This document shows, in pieces, positions 15,466-24,320 of a stretch of DNA of 39,487 nt. Numbering within the stretch: position 1 is the stretch's first letter; each line of letters begins with the position of its first letter. Under the pieces are notes generated by a model. The model saw only the letters and a list, made by a program, of their open reading frames with translations. It did not search any database and was not told where the DNA came from. Made by a program: the position numbers and the translations under genes. The DNA comes from Acidobacteriota bacterium (GTDB lineage: Bacteria > Acidobacteriota > Terriglobia > Acidiferrales > UBA7541). The stretch covers positions 1 to 39,487 of the forward strand of contig QHYU01000146.1 in NCBI GenBank assembly GCA_003224235.1, given 5' to 3'.

Positions 15466-15634
15466 GCCGCTGCACCTCGCTATCCCGCGGGGCATCTTAG
15501 TCCGGCCGGAGCGGCGGGGCAAACGGATTCGCGCCCATTGACGATTTGGCGTTTTCATTGGACGATGCGGCGGCGAGAGGCTATCCGCAATCGGAGGTCG
15601 GTCGTCAGTTATCTGCAGGCGAAACAAAAGGGCA

Positions 15635-15663
15635 CACCGCAGAGGCGCAGAGAGCGCAGAGGG
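15635..15663. repeat. degenerate GCAGAG-type intergenic repeat
   Basis: Three imperfect copies of (c)GCAGAG lie in tandem, followed by a purine-only run to 15697 that supplies the cupin's ribosome-binding site. A shorter relative (ACGCAGAGGCGCA) is at 27473-27485. I recall similar CGCAGAG strings between genes in several environmental phyla; this was not checked. Confidence 0.4.
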
Positions 15664-15699
15664 AAAAGAGAGAAGAAAGAGAGCACCGAGAGGGAAACC

Positions 15700-16047
15700 A
15701 TGGAAAAGACGTCCTGGGACAAGGTCGAGACCGAGAACCTGAGCGCCAAGATCACGCGCCAGATGTTGAACAGCGAGAATGCCACGGTGGCGCGCATCTT
15801 CCTGGCAAGAGGCGCTATCGTGCCGCGGCACTCGCATGTAAGTGAACAGTTCTCGCTGATCCTGAGCGGGGCGCTGAAGTTCACCTTTGAGGACGGCGAT
15901 GTGGTGGTACGCGCCGGGGAAATGATCTTCATCCCGTCAAATGCGCCGCACGCCGCTGAGGCGCTGGAGGACACGGTGGACCTCGACATCTTCTCGCCCC
16001 GGAGAGAAGACTGGATCCGCAAAGACGACGCGTATCTGCGAGGTTAG
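15700..16047 (+). CDS. cupin-domain protein
   Basis: A 115-aa single-domain cupin. Motif 1 is HSHVSEQFSLILSGALKF (metal ligands H-x-H and E), motif 2 is GEMIFIPSNAPHAAEAL with the last His ligand. ATG 15700 with GAGGG upstream is clearly the start; an open frame extends upstream but is purine-repeat sequence. Small cupins bind metals and act as dioxygenases, isomerases or sensors; the role is not readable here. The SDR gene follows 188 nt later on the same strand. Confidence 0.88.
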   Translation: MEKTSWDKVETENLSAKITRQMLNSENATVARIFLARGAIVPRHSHVSEQFSLILSGALKFTFEDGDVVVRAGEMIFIPSNAPHAAEALEDTVDLDIFSPRREDWIRKDDAYLRG

Positions 16048-16235
16048 CTGAAAGCCGCGAGCTGAAACGTGATTCATGAGATCCGAGCGCTGGCGTAGGA
16101 GAAGCATTCGCCTGTCTGCGCGCGAAATGTCGATCGGGAGAGGACCCGGCGAGAATGCCAGTACCACCACGGCTCAGGCAGCTTCAATCGCCTATGAGCG
16201 TTCAAAAAGACAGGCCGCCGGATAGGAGTAAACCG

Positions 16236-17027
16236 ATGGACCTTGGACTGAAGGGACGTGTGGCGATTGTCGCGGCCGCGAGCAAGGGACTGGGCCGTGC
16301 AGTGGCCGCTGAGTTGGGGCGAGAAGGAGCGCAGGTGGCCATCTGCGCGCGGAATGCGGCGGACCTGGAGCGCGCCGCGAGCAGCATTCGCCAGGCCACC
16401 GGCAATGCTATCTTCTGGCAGGCACTGGACGTCACCGACGCCGCTCGGGTGCAGCAATTTGTGGACGCTGTGGAGAAGCGCTTCGGCCGGGTGGACATCT
16501 GCGTGACCAATGCCGGCGGCCCTCCGGCGAAAACCTTTCTCGAGATTTCGCTGGAAGAGTGGCGCGCGGCGGTCGAACTGACGCTGCTGAGCGCAGTCTA
16601 TTTCGCTCGCGAAGTCCTTCCGCGGATGCGCAAGAACAAGTGGGGGCGACTCGTGACGATCACCTCAATGGCGGTGAAGCAGCCGATCGACGGGTTGCTG
16701 CTCTCGAATTCGATCCGTGCCGCGGTCACCGGCCTGGCTCGCACCCTGGCGAACGAGTTTGGCAAGGACGGCATTACCGTCAATAATGTCTGCCCGGGCT
16801 ATACGCTCACCGAGCGCCTGGACGAACTCGCCGAAAAGCAGGCCAGGGACGCGAGCGTGCCGCGAGAGAAAATCTTTGAGCGCTGGACATCGCAGATTCC
16901 GCTCGGCCGGCTAGCCCGGCCGGAAGAGTTCGCCGCGCTGGTGACATTTCTGGTTTCCGAGCGCGCCAGCTACATCAACGGTACATCTATCACCGTGGAC
17001 GGCGGCTGGGTCCGCAGCTTGCTGTGA
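16236..17027 (+). CDS. short-chain dehydrogenase/reductase with replaced catalytic Tyr/Lys
   Basis: A 263-aa SDR. The cofactor motif is AAASKGLGRAVA (residues 12-23, TGxxxGxG type with Ala at the Thr position) and NAGGP is present. The catalytic Ser is in ITSMAVKQP, but 13 and 17 residues later, where Tyr and Lys should be, the chain reads S-N-S-I-R. YxxxK is thus SxxxR. I recall an FabG-like subfamily with this SNSxR pattern. The C-terminus (VNNVCPGYTLTERL, INGTSITVDGGW) is otherwise standard. Start ATG 16236 with AGGAG 8 nt upstream. The M1 peptidase gene follows. Confidence 0.88.
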   Translation: MDLGLKGRVAIVAAASKGLGRAVAAELGREGAQVAICARNAADLERAASSIRQATGNAIFWQALDVTDAARVQQFVDAVEKRFGRVDICVTNAGGPPAKTFLEISLEEWRAAVELTLLSAVYFAREVLPRMRKNKWGRLVTITSMAVKQPIDGLLLSNSIRAAVTGLARTLANEFGKDGITVNNVCPGYTLTERLDELAEKQARDASVPREKIFERWTSQIPLGRLARPEEFAALVTFLVSERASYINGTSITVDGGWVRSLL

Positions 17028-17125
17028 GTGCAGGATGGCGCCGCAAGCTGACGCTTTCAATTCTTTCAGAATCGTACTCGATTTACCGCCGCCCTGTGCT
17101 TGAGGATCTTTACGGGGGTGCAAGA

Positions 17126-19639
17126 ATGAATCAGCCGTCCGAGTGCGGCCGCACAAATCAATCTCTAAGGCAGCAAGGGAGAGCAGCGGCCCTGCCCAGG
17201 AAACCGCGATGGGCGGTGTTGCTGATGGTCGTCGCGGTGGCGTTTGCGACAGTGGCGCGCGCCGACGAGCCCTACGCGCGCAGCCGGGACTACGATCTGC
17301 AGAACGCGCGGATTGCGCTAAGTTTCAACCTCGACCAGCGCAAGGTGATGGGCGAGGTTACACATACCCTCGCCGTGCTACGCGAAGGAGTGACGCAACT
17401 GGCGTTTGATTCTGTGGCCCTGACCATCACGAGCGTTGCGGTGTCCGGGAAACCGGCGAAATACGTGACAACGGCCACCCAGCTCCAGGTTGCGCTCGAC
17501 CGCCCGGCGAGAACCGGCGACAAGTTCGACGTGACTATCCGCTATGAAGGCCAGCCGGGGAAGGGCCTCTACTTTGTGCTGCCCGACAAGAACTATCCTG
17601 ACCGGCCAAAGCAGGTCTGGACGCAGGGAGAATCCGAGGACACGCGCTACTACATTCCCATTTACGATTACCCGAACGATCGCACCACAACCGAAATGAT
17701 CCTGACCGTGCCCCGCGACTGGGTAACCGTGTCCAACGGCCGGCTGCTCAGCGTCACCGACACCGCCGGCGGAATGAGGACGTGGGACTGGCGGCAGTCG
17801 CAGCCGCACTCCACCTATCTGATCTCGCTCGTAGCGGGAGAATTCGAGGAGACGAAAGAGACCTGGCGCGGCATCCCGGTTACGAACTACGTACCGCGAG
17901 GCCGCGCTGACCGGACCGCTGTGACCGTCGCACACACGCCAAGGATGCTCGATTTCTACTCCGACTTGCTGGGGGTTCGCTACCCCTGGGACAAGTACGC
18001 CCAATCCTGGGTGGACGATTTTGTCGTCGGCGGGATGGAGAACACGAGCGCCACCACCAACACGAGCAGTTCGCTGTCTCACCCGCAGCTCGCCGCGGAA
18101 ACTCTGCAGAAAGCCGACGGCTTGATCGCGCATGAGCTGGCACACCAGTGGTTCGGCGACCTCGTGACCTGCAAGGACTGGGCGAACCTGTGGCTGAATG
18201 AAGGCTTTGCCACATACTTCGAGACGCTCTGGGAGGAGCACCAGTACGGCGCCGACGAGGCCGCCTACAGTCTCTGGCAGAACCGCAACTCCTGGATGAA
18301 CAACCAGCGGCTTTACCCAGTACCCATGGTGAATCGCAACTTCGAGGATGCTACCGAATACGCAGGAAACATTTACGGCAAGGGCGGCTGGGTGCTGCAC
18401 ATGCTGCGGCAGCAACTGGGCGATGCGGAGTTCTACCGCGCCATGAAGCACTACCTGGAGACGAACCGCGGGCAGAACGTGGTCACCGCCGACTTGGTCA
18501 AAGCCATCGAGCAGGCGACCGCCACCAACGTGGACCAGTTCTTCGATCAATGGGTTTACGGTGCCGGTGCGCCCCGCTTCAAGGTGGGTTACACCTACGA
18601 TGAAGCGGCGCGGCAGGTGAAGCTCACTGTCGAGCAGACGCAAAAAGTTGAGGACAGGGTGGGCCTGTTCCGCGTGCCAGTCGAGATGGAAATCACGACG
18701 GCGGCGGACCGAAAGAATTTTCCGATCACTGTGGCGCAAGCGAAAGATACCTTCACGTTTGCCGTCGATGGGCCGCCGCTGATGGTTCTATTTGACAAGG
18801 CTAATAAGGTACTGAAGTCCCTGGAGTTCAATAAGCCCCCGAAAGAGTGGATCTACCAGTTGAGGAACGCGGCGACCGTGCCGGACCGCGCCGATGCCGC
18901 CAAGGCGTTGGGTGAGATGAGACATGACGAGGAGGTAGTGACGGCACTTGGCCAAGCGGCGCTCAAAGATGCGTTCTGGGGAATCCGCGCCGAGGCGCTG
19001 CGCGCGCTCGGCCACATCGGCGGGCCGTCGGCGCAGAAGCAAATCCTGGCGGCACTTGCGAATGAGAAGCCCTGGGTCCGGCAGGTCGCTGTCGAACAGA
19101 TGGGCAACTTCAAGGACGACCCCAGCGTGGCCACTCGCCTGGAGACCATCTTCCGCGAAGACAAAGCGTACCGCGTGCGCAACGCGGCGCTCGCCTCGCT
19201 CGCACAGCAGAAGCCGGCGAACGCAGTGGAGCTTCTGCGCGCCGCCGTAGGCATCGATTCACCCGACGACCGGCTGCGCATTGCGGCCCTGCGCGCATTG
19301 GGCACGTTGGGCGACGATCGCGGTGTGCCGGTACTTGTTGAATGGTCGGCTACGGGCAAGCCTTTTCCCGTCCGCCTCGCCGCCATCACCAGCCTCGGCC
19401 AGCTGGACAGGAAGAACAAGTCGATTACCGAACGGCTGCTGGCTTACATGGCGGAGCCGTATCGCGCGGTGCGCTTCGCCACGATTACCGCTCTCGGCCA
19501 GCGCGGGGATGCGGACGCTGTGGCCCCGCTTGAAGCCCTGCTCAAAAGCGGCGAGTTGAGCGAAAGGCAGGAGCAGGTCGCCCGAGGCGTGCTCGAGCGG
19601 CTCAAGCAGCCGCCCGCCTCCCCCGCGGAGAAAAAATGA
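17126..19639 (+). CDS. secreted M1 family aminopeptidase with C-terminal HEAT repeats
   Basis: An 837-aa zinc aminopeptidase. The signal peptide is near residues 25-45 (WAVLLMVVAVAFATVARA). The N-terminal beta domain is followed by the exopeptidase motif GGMENTS (about residue 301), HELAHQWFG (H336, E337, H340) and NEGFATYFE (E359), which give HExxH-x18-E. From about residue 570 the chain is a run of HEAT repeats (GIRAEALRALGHIGG, WVRQVAVEQMGNF, YRVRNAALASLAQ, LRIAALRALGTLGDDRG, VRLAAITSLGQL, VRFATITALGQRG), an unusual substitute for the M1 C-terminal domain. ATG 17126 has GGGGGTG upstream; the frame is open to 17024. Confidence 0.93.
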   Translation: MNQPSECGRTNQSLRQQGRAAALPRKPRWAVLLMVVAVAFATVARADEPYARSRDYDLQNARIALSFNLDQRKVMGEVTHTLAVLREGVTQLAFDSVALTITSVAVSGKPAKYVTTATQLQVALDRPARTGDKFDVTIRYEGQPGKGLYFVLPDKNYPDRPKQVWTQGESEDTRYYIPIYDYPNDRTTTEMILTVPRDWVTVSNGRLLSVTDTAGGMRTWDWRQSQPHSTYLISLVAGEFEETKETWRGIPVTNYVPRGRADRTAVTVAHTPRMLDFYSDLLGVRYPWDKYAQSWVDDFVVGGMENTSATTNTSSSLSHPQLAAETLQKADGLIAHELAHQWFGDLVTCKDWANLWLNEGFATYFETLWEEHQYGADEAAYSLWQNRNSWMNNQRLYPVPMVNRNFEDATEYAGNIYGKGGWVLHMLRQQLGDAEFYRAMKHYLETNRGQNVVTADLVKAIEQATATNVDQFFDQWVYGAGAPRFKVGYTYDEAARQVKLTVEQTQKVEDRVGLFRVPVEMEITTAADRKNFPITVAQAKDTFTFAVDGPPLMVLFDKANKVLKSLEFNKPPKEWIYQLRNAATVPDRADAAKALGEMRHDEEVVTALGQAALKDAFWGIRAEALRALGHIGGPSAQKQILAALANEKPWVRQVAVEQMGNFKDDPSVATRLETIFREDKAYRVRNAALASLAQQKPANAVELLRAAVGIDSPDDRLRIAALRALGTLGDDRGVPVLVEWSATGKPFPVRLAAITSLGQLDRKNKSITERLLAYMAEPYRAVRFATITALGQRGDADAVAPLEALLKSGELSERQEQVARGVLERLKQPPASPAEKK

Positions 19640-19661
19640 ATCGCGCGCGTCGCCCGCGAGG

Positions 19662-21005
19662 CTATTCCGCGAGGAGCACGCGCAGGTCGCGGAGGTTGTT
19701 GCCGGTGGGACCGGTTTCGATCGCGTCACCCAGCGCTTTGAAAAAGCTGTAGGAATCGCTGCGACGAAAGTAGTCCCGGGGATCAAGTTTGGCCTCGCGG
19801 GCCCGGGCAAGCGTCGCGCCATCGGCGACGGCGCCGGCGGCAGGGCTCGAGCCATCGATGCCGTCGGTTCCGGCGCTGAGCACAGCAATCGGCTCCCCCG
19901 CGATTTTCTCTACGCAATAAAGCACGAAGGCCGCGTTGCGGCCTCCTATCCCGTTGCCGATGACCGGCGAACTCACTTCTCCGTTGGCGAGCACGACGAC
20001 GGGCCAGCCGGGGTAGGACTGTTTGAGTCTTGTGAGTTGTTCCAGCAGATAGTCCGCGGCTTTCGCCAGCGGCCAGTCGTCGGTTGTGTTATCGCAGATG
20101 GCGATGCGGCCGGCAGCCTCTGCCGCGCGATGCGCTTGATGAAACAGATCGTGCATGCCGAGCAGGGTCTGGAAGTATGCGCGGGCAAACGCCGGGTCGC
20201 CCGCCTTCGGAGTTTCCTCGAGCGCGCGGCTCTCGAACTTTGCGCGAATCGAGCTTGGTAGCTTCGGGAGCAGACCGTATTCCTCCACCACGCAATAGGC
20301 GTTAGCAACCGTGGTCGGGTCGGGTATGGTGGGGCCGGAGCCCAGAGCCGACTCGCACCCTTCGGGGACGTCGGTGACGCCATAGCTGATCTTCACCGCG
20401 GGCGCCGCCGCGGCAGCTAGCCGCCCGCCTTTTACCGCGGAGAGATGTTTTCGCACGGTGTTCACCGAGTCGATCGGCGCGCCGCAGGTCACCAGCAAAC
20501 GGTACAGCGTCTGGATGTCTTCGAGTGTAATGTCAGGATAGAGCGGCTGCTCAACCAGCGCCGAACCGCCGCCCGAAAGCAAGAAAATCACCAGCGTGCG
20601 CTCGTCGCAGGTGGCCAGCAAATTGAGGATGGCGCGGCCAGCCGCAAAGCTATCTTCGTTCGGCACTGGATGCCCGCAGAGGAAGGTCCGGAAACCAGGA
20701 AGCGCGCGTGGCGGGCGAGTGGGCGCCGCCAGAATGCCTTCGGGATGGAAGTCGGGCGCGAGCACTTCCATCAAGCCTTCGGCCATGGCGATCGACGCCT
20801 TTCCGAAGACGATGGCATAGATGCGATTGAATTGCGCGAGATTTACTGTCACATCGCCACAGCGGATCAGCGAGCCCGAGCGCCCCAATTTGCGCTGCAT
20901 GGCCGCGGGAATGTCGATGCCAGCGAGCGTTTCGCGGAAGATGTGCTGGGCGAGTTGTTTTAACTGGGGCAAGGTGAATGGCCCTAGATGTGAGCCAGGC
21001 TTCAC
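19662..21005 (-). CDS. gckA: glycerate 2-kinase (GckA type, DUF4147/MOFRL)
   Basis: A 447-aa class II glycerate kinase that phosphorylates D-glycerate, typically to 2-phosphoglycerate. N-terminal DUF4147: IYAIVFGKASIAMAEGL, GHPVPNEDSFAAGRAIL, LLSGGGSALVEQP (the phosphate-binding loop), NTVRKHLSAVKGGRLA and SALGSGPTIPDPT. C-terminal MOFRL: GNGIGGRNAAFVLY and LSAGTDGIDGSSPAAGA. The start is GTG at 21005. It converges with the M1 gene (22-nt gap). With the 2-hydroxyacid dehydrogenase and glcDEF it links glycolate/glyoxylate and hydroxypyruvate to lower glycolysis. Confidence 0.92.
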   Translation of the reverse strand: MKPGSHLGPFTLPQLKQLAQHIFRETLAGIDIPAAMQRKLGRSGSLIRCGDVTVNLAQFNRIYAIVFGKASIAMAEGLMEVLAPDFHPEGILAAPTRPPRALPGFRTFLCGHPVPNEDSFAAGRAILNLLATCDERTLVIFLLSGGGSALVEQPLYPDITLEDIQTLYRLLVTCGAPIDSVNTVRKHLSAVKGGRLAAAAAPAVKISYGVTDVPEGCESALGSGPTIPDPTTVANAYCVVEEYGLLPKLPSSIRAKFESRALEETPKAGDPAFARAYFQTLLGMHDLFHQAHRAAEAAGRIAICDNTTDDWPLAKAADYLLEQLTRLKQSYPGWPVVVLANGEVSSPVIGNGIGGRNAAFVLYCVEKIAGEPIAVLSAGTDGIDGSSPAAGAVADGATLARAREAKLDPRDYFRRSDSYSFFKALGDAIETGPTGNNLRDLRVLLAE

Positions 21006-21142
21006 AGCTGGTCAAGGGTTTCCGGTTTGGCGGACAACTCTCAGCACCTTGGTCCTCTAGAAGCCATCAAGCCATCTCATAAGAAAAGCAAGCTCAGCGG
21101 GCACTTCCTTTTGCTCTTGCCGTTTGCCTTCGCTTCTCTGGC

Positions 21143-21577
21143 TCATGTCTTCTCCAGCGCGGCAGCGCCGGCGCGGGCCACATCGGCGTCTTGGTCTTCA
21201 GTGCCACTGCTTACTCCAATGGCGCCGACGCATTGCCCATCCACTAGCAGGGGGATGCCGCCGCGGATGGGGGTTTGCCGGCCGTGGCTGGCGACGGCAA
21301 GCCCGAGAGAGAGCACCAGGTTCGGCTTATCGCCTTCCATCGCCGGACCGGTTGCCATGCGGCGGATGGCCGCGGATTCGGCCTTGGTGATGGCAACCTG
21401 AATGGAAGACAGCTTGGCGCCATCCATGCGCGCAAAGGCCAGCAAGTGCCCGCCATCGTCCACAACGGCGATATCCATGGGGACACCAATTTCAATCGCG
21501 CGGCGTTCGGCAGCGGCGAGCACCGCCCGCGCGCCTTCCAGGGTGAGCTTTGGATTGTTGCGCGTGACCAGCGGCAT
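21143..21577 (-). CDS. GlcG/HbpS family protein
   Basis: A 144-aa GlcG/HbpS-like protein (DUF336). LTLEGARAVLAAAERRAIEIGVPMDIAVVDDGGHLLAFARMDGA is the N-terminal signature region, AITKAESAAIRRMATG and GGIPLLVDGQCVGAIGVSSGT follow. It lacks a signal peptide. Relatives sit in glycolate (glcDEFG) and other oxidation operons, or bind haem in streptomycetes; the biochemical role is unsettled. It lies between gckA and the dehydrogenase on the same strand. Confidence 0.9.
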   Translation of the reverse strand: MPLVTRNNPKLTLEGARAVLAAAERRAIEIGVPMDIAVVDDGGHLLAFARMDGAKLSSIQVAITKAESAAIRRMATGPAMEGDKPNLVLSLGLAVASHGRQTPIRGGIPLLVDGQCVGAIGVSSGTEDQDADVARAGAAALEKT

Positions 21578-21656
21578 AGTGAGTCCTAGGGCTAGAAACT
21601 AAGCTATTCGGTCTCCTCAATACGGCGGTACTGGCATTGGCATCTCGGGCCAGCTG

Positions 21657-22640
21657 CTATTTCGCCTCCAGCGCTTCGGGGTTTACCGCGTTGGGCGGCC
21701 GGCGGCCGGCAAACAAGGCGATGACGTTTTCCGCCGCCATCGCAGCCATTCTCGTGCGCGTTTCGATCGACGCTGAAGCCATGTGAGGCGCCAGGATGAC
21801 GTTGGATCGTCCCACCAGGCCCGGATGCACTTTCGGCTCGTTTTCAAAAACGTCGAGCGCGGCGCCGGCAATCCGGCGCGCATCGAGCGCGGCAACCAGC
21901 GCGGCCTCGTCCACCACCGGCCCGCGTGAGGCGTTGATCAGAAACGCCGTGGGCTTCATCTTGGCGAACTGTGGCGCGGACATCAGGTGCCGCGTTTCCG
22001 GGAACAGCGGCACATGCAGGGAGACAAAATCGGCTTGCGCGAGCACCGCGTCGCGTTCCATGAATTCGGCGTGCAGTTCCTTCTCGACTTCAGCCGGCAA
22101 GCGCACCGTATCATGGTAGATAACGCGCATGCCAAAGCCGCGCGAGCGGCGGGCCACGGCGCGGCCGATGCGCCCAAGGCCGAGTAAACCCAGCGTCTTG
22201 CCCCAGACGTCGGCGCCGCAGAGCTGGTCGAGGTTCCAGCCCGTCCATTTTCCGGAGCGGACCAATTGGTCGCCTTCGAGCACGCGCCGCGCCACCGCCA
22301 TCAGCAGCAGCCAGGCAAAATCGGCCGTGGTCTCATCGAGCACACCGGGCGTGTTGCTGACCACCACCTTGCGTTGCGTGCAGGCGGCCACGTCGACGTT
22401 GTCGAAGCCCACGGCCACGTTGGCCACGATGCGCAGCTTGGGAGCAGCGGTCAGCAGCTCGTCATTAATCTTTTCGGTGAGCAGACAGATCAGTGCGTCC
22501 TTATCCGCTACGCGCTTCAGCAGCTCGTTCCGTGGCGGGCGCTCCGGGTGATCCCAGTAGTCCACAGCAAAGTGTTCGTCCAGAAGCTTGCGTGGCGCCT
22601 CGAACAGCGGATGAGTAGAGAAAACTTTCGGCTTGCTCAT
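21657..22640 (-). CDS. D-2-hydroxyacid dehydrogenase (glyoxylate/hydroxypyruvate reductase type)
   Basis: A 327-aa NAD(P)-dependent dehydrogenase. NVAVGFDNVDVAACTQR, VSNTPGVLDETTADFAW, the dinucleotide loop LGLLGLGRIGRAVARR, NASRGPVVDEAAL (catalytic Arg), FENEP (Glu) and ILAPHMASAS (His) are all present. This is the catalytic set of the GyaR/GhrB group. It reduces glyoxylate to glycolate or hydroxypyruvate to D-glycerate. It heads the leftward arm (dehydrogenase, GlcG-like, gckA), divergent from glcDEF. Confidence 0.92.
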   Translation of the reverse strand: MSKPKVFSTHPLFEAPRKLLDEHFAVDYWDHPERPPRNELLKRVADKDALICLLTEKINDELLTAAPKLRIVANVAVGFDNVDVAACTQRKVVVSNTPGVLDETTADFAWLLLMAVARRVLEGDQLVRSGKWTGWNLDQLCGADVWGKTLGLLGLGRIGRAVARRSRGFGMRVIYHDTVRLPAEVEKELHAEFMERDAVLAQADFVSLHVPLFPETRHLMSAPQFAKMKPTAFLINASRGPVVDEAALVAALDARRIAGAALDVFENEPKVHPGLVGRSNVILAPHMASASIETRTRMAAMAAENVIALFAGRRPPNAVNPEALEAK

Positions 22641-22675
22641 TCGCGGGCCTCAACTCGATTCAGCGAAGGCGGGAG

Positions 22676-22704
22676 ATTAGCACAGAAGCGCGCAAGGATG
22701 TCAA
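22676..22704 (-). promoter_or_regulatory. promoter of the leftward dehydrogenase gene
   Basis: On the minus strand TTGACA (22704-22699), 17-bp spacer, GCTAAT (22681-22676). The start site would fall near 22669, a leader of about 30 nt. Confidence 0.6.
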
Positions 22705-22748
22705 CGTGGCCGCCGTCGCACCAACAAACGCGATGCGCTGCGGCTGCG

Positions 22749-22777
22749 TTGACTCGGGCGGAGGCCGCGACTATAGT
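22749..22777 (+). promoter_or_regulatory. promoter of glcDEF
   Basis: TTGACT (22749-22754), exactly 17 bp, TATAGT (22772-22777): a near-consensus sigma-70 promoter. Transcription from about 22784 gives a leader of about 93 nt. Its -35 lies 45 bp from the -35 of the divergent promoter, so a single regulator could act on both. Confidence 0.7.
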
Positions 22778-22876
22778 GAACCGAGACTCGCACTAACAGG
22801 CATTGTGCGTAGGAGCCTGGCATGCCATGCCCTGCGAGAGATTCAACGAAAAGAGGGGATAGAGACACGACGTTCG

Positions 22877-24310
22877 ATGGATAAGAAACTCGTTCGCGAG
22901 CTCGAGCAAGCCCTCGGTAAGGACGCTGTGCTCTGGAAGACTGAGGACCTGATGCTCTACGAATATGACGGTTCGGTCGAGCAGGCGCGGCCGGAGTATG
23001 TTGTCTTCCCGCGCTCGACGCGCGACGTCGTGCAGATCATGCTCTTGGCAAACCGCTTCCAAGTCCCGCTGGTAGGACGCGGCGCGGGTACTGGGCTTTC
23101 GGGCGGGGCGCTCGCGCGGCACGGCGGAATTTTGCTGGTCTTTTCGCGGATGAACCGCATCCTCGAACTCGATTTCGAGAACCAGCGCGCGGTGGTCCAG
23201 CCGGGCGTGGTGAATCTCGATCTCACCCGCGCGGTTGAACACGCGGGGCTTTACTTCGCGCCCGACCCCTCGAGCCAGAAAGCGTGCACGATCGGCGGCA
23301 ACGTCGCGGAGAACGCCGGCGGGCCCCACACGCTAGCCTACGGCGTCACGGCAAATCACGTGACCGGCCTGGAGTTGGTGCTTCCGGAAGGCGATGTGGT
23401 CCGCATCGGTGGAAAAGTCACAGACTCGCCAGGCTACGACTTAACCGGCTTGCTGGTCGGCTCGGAAGGCACGCTCGCAATTGTGACCGAAGTCACCGTC
23501 AAGCTCACTCGCCTGCCCGAAGCGGTGAAGACGCTGCTCGCGGTGTACGACGCGGTTGATGACGCCACTGAGACGGTGGCCGAGATGACCGCGCGCGGGA
23601 TCACCCCGGCGGCGTGCGAGATGCTCGACGGCTGGATGCTGCGCGCCGTAGAGGATTTTGTTCACGCCGGCTTTCCGACGGATAGCGCCGCGGTGCTGCT
23701 GATCGAAGTCGAAGGCTTGCGCGAGGGTGTCGAAGCGCAGGCCGATGAGATCTCCGAGGTGTGCCGGCTGCACCATGCGCGCGAGGTCCGAGTTGCGCGT
23801 GATGCTCGCGAACGCGACCTCCTCTGGAAAGGCCGCAAGAACGCCTTCGGCGCTATCGGCCGGCTCTCGCCCACCTACTACGTCCAGGATGGCGTGATCC
23901 CGCGGACCAAGCTGCCGGCCACGCTGCGCCGCATCGACGAAATCGGCAAAACCTACGGCTTCCGCATCGGCAACATCTTCCACGCCGGCGATGGCAACCT
24001 GCATCCCATCATCCTCTTCGACGCGCGGGACAAAGAGCAGTTCGACCGCGCGGTAGCCGCTTCCAACGAGATCATGAAGTTCTGTGTCGAGATGGGTGGC
24101 GCGCTGACCGGCGAGCACGGCGTGGGCATGGAAAAAAATGAGCTGATGCCGCTAATGTTCAGCGAAGCCGACCTCAATCTGATGCGACGCGTGCGCGATT
24201 GCTTCAACCCGGCAGGGCTTCTCAACCCGGGTAAGATTCTCCCGCTCGGCAAGGGTTGCGGCGAGATTCGCGCGCGGCCCCTGCCCGTCTCAGCCACCAG
24301 TCGCGCATGA
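22877..24310 (+). CDS. glcD: glycolate oxidase subunit GlcD
   Basis: A 477-aa FAD-linked oxidase (PCMH/VAO type), the flavin subunit that oxidises glycolate (or D-lactate) to the 2-oxoacid. Features: YVVFPRSTRDVVQIM, VGRGAGTGLSGGALA (FAD phosphate loop, about residues 65-80), PDPSSQKACTIGGNVAENAGG, GLLVGSEGTLAIVTEVT, and C-terminal FHAGDGNLHP and GGALTGEHGVGMEK. ATG 22877 begins the homologous region; upstream in-frame codons contain the promoter. glcE starts 10 nt after the stop. Confidence 0.93.
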   Translation: MDKKLVRELEQALGKDAVLWKTEDLMLYEYDGSVEQARPEYVVFPRSTRDVVQIMLLANRFQVPLVGRGAGTGLSGGALARHGGILLVFSRMNRILELDFENQRAVVQPGVVNLDLTRAVEHAGLYFAPDPSSQKACTIGGNVAENAGGPHTLAYGVTANHVTGLELVLPEGDVVRIGGKVTDSPGYDLTGLLVGSEGTLAIVTEVTVKLTRLPEAVKTLLAVYDAVDDATETVAEMTARGITPAACEMLDGWMLRAVEDFVHAGFPTDSAAVLLIEVEGLREGVEAQADEISEVCRLHHAREVRVARDARERDLLWKGRKNAFGAIGRLSPTYYVQDGVIPRTKLPATLRRIDEIGKTYGFRIGNIFHAGDGNLHPIILFDARDKEQFDRAVAASNEIMKFCVEMGGALTGEHGVGMEKNELMPLMFSEADLNLMRRVRDCFNPAGLLNPGKILPLGKGCGEIRARPLPVSATSRA

Positions 24311-24320
24311 GTGCGGCTTC

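Noticed and set aside
17378-18739. 453-aa minus-strand ORF
   Set aside because: Shadow of the M1 aminopeptidase gene, which has signal peptide, zinc motif and ribosome-binding site in the opposite sense.
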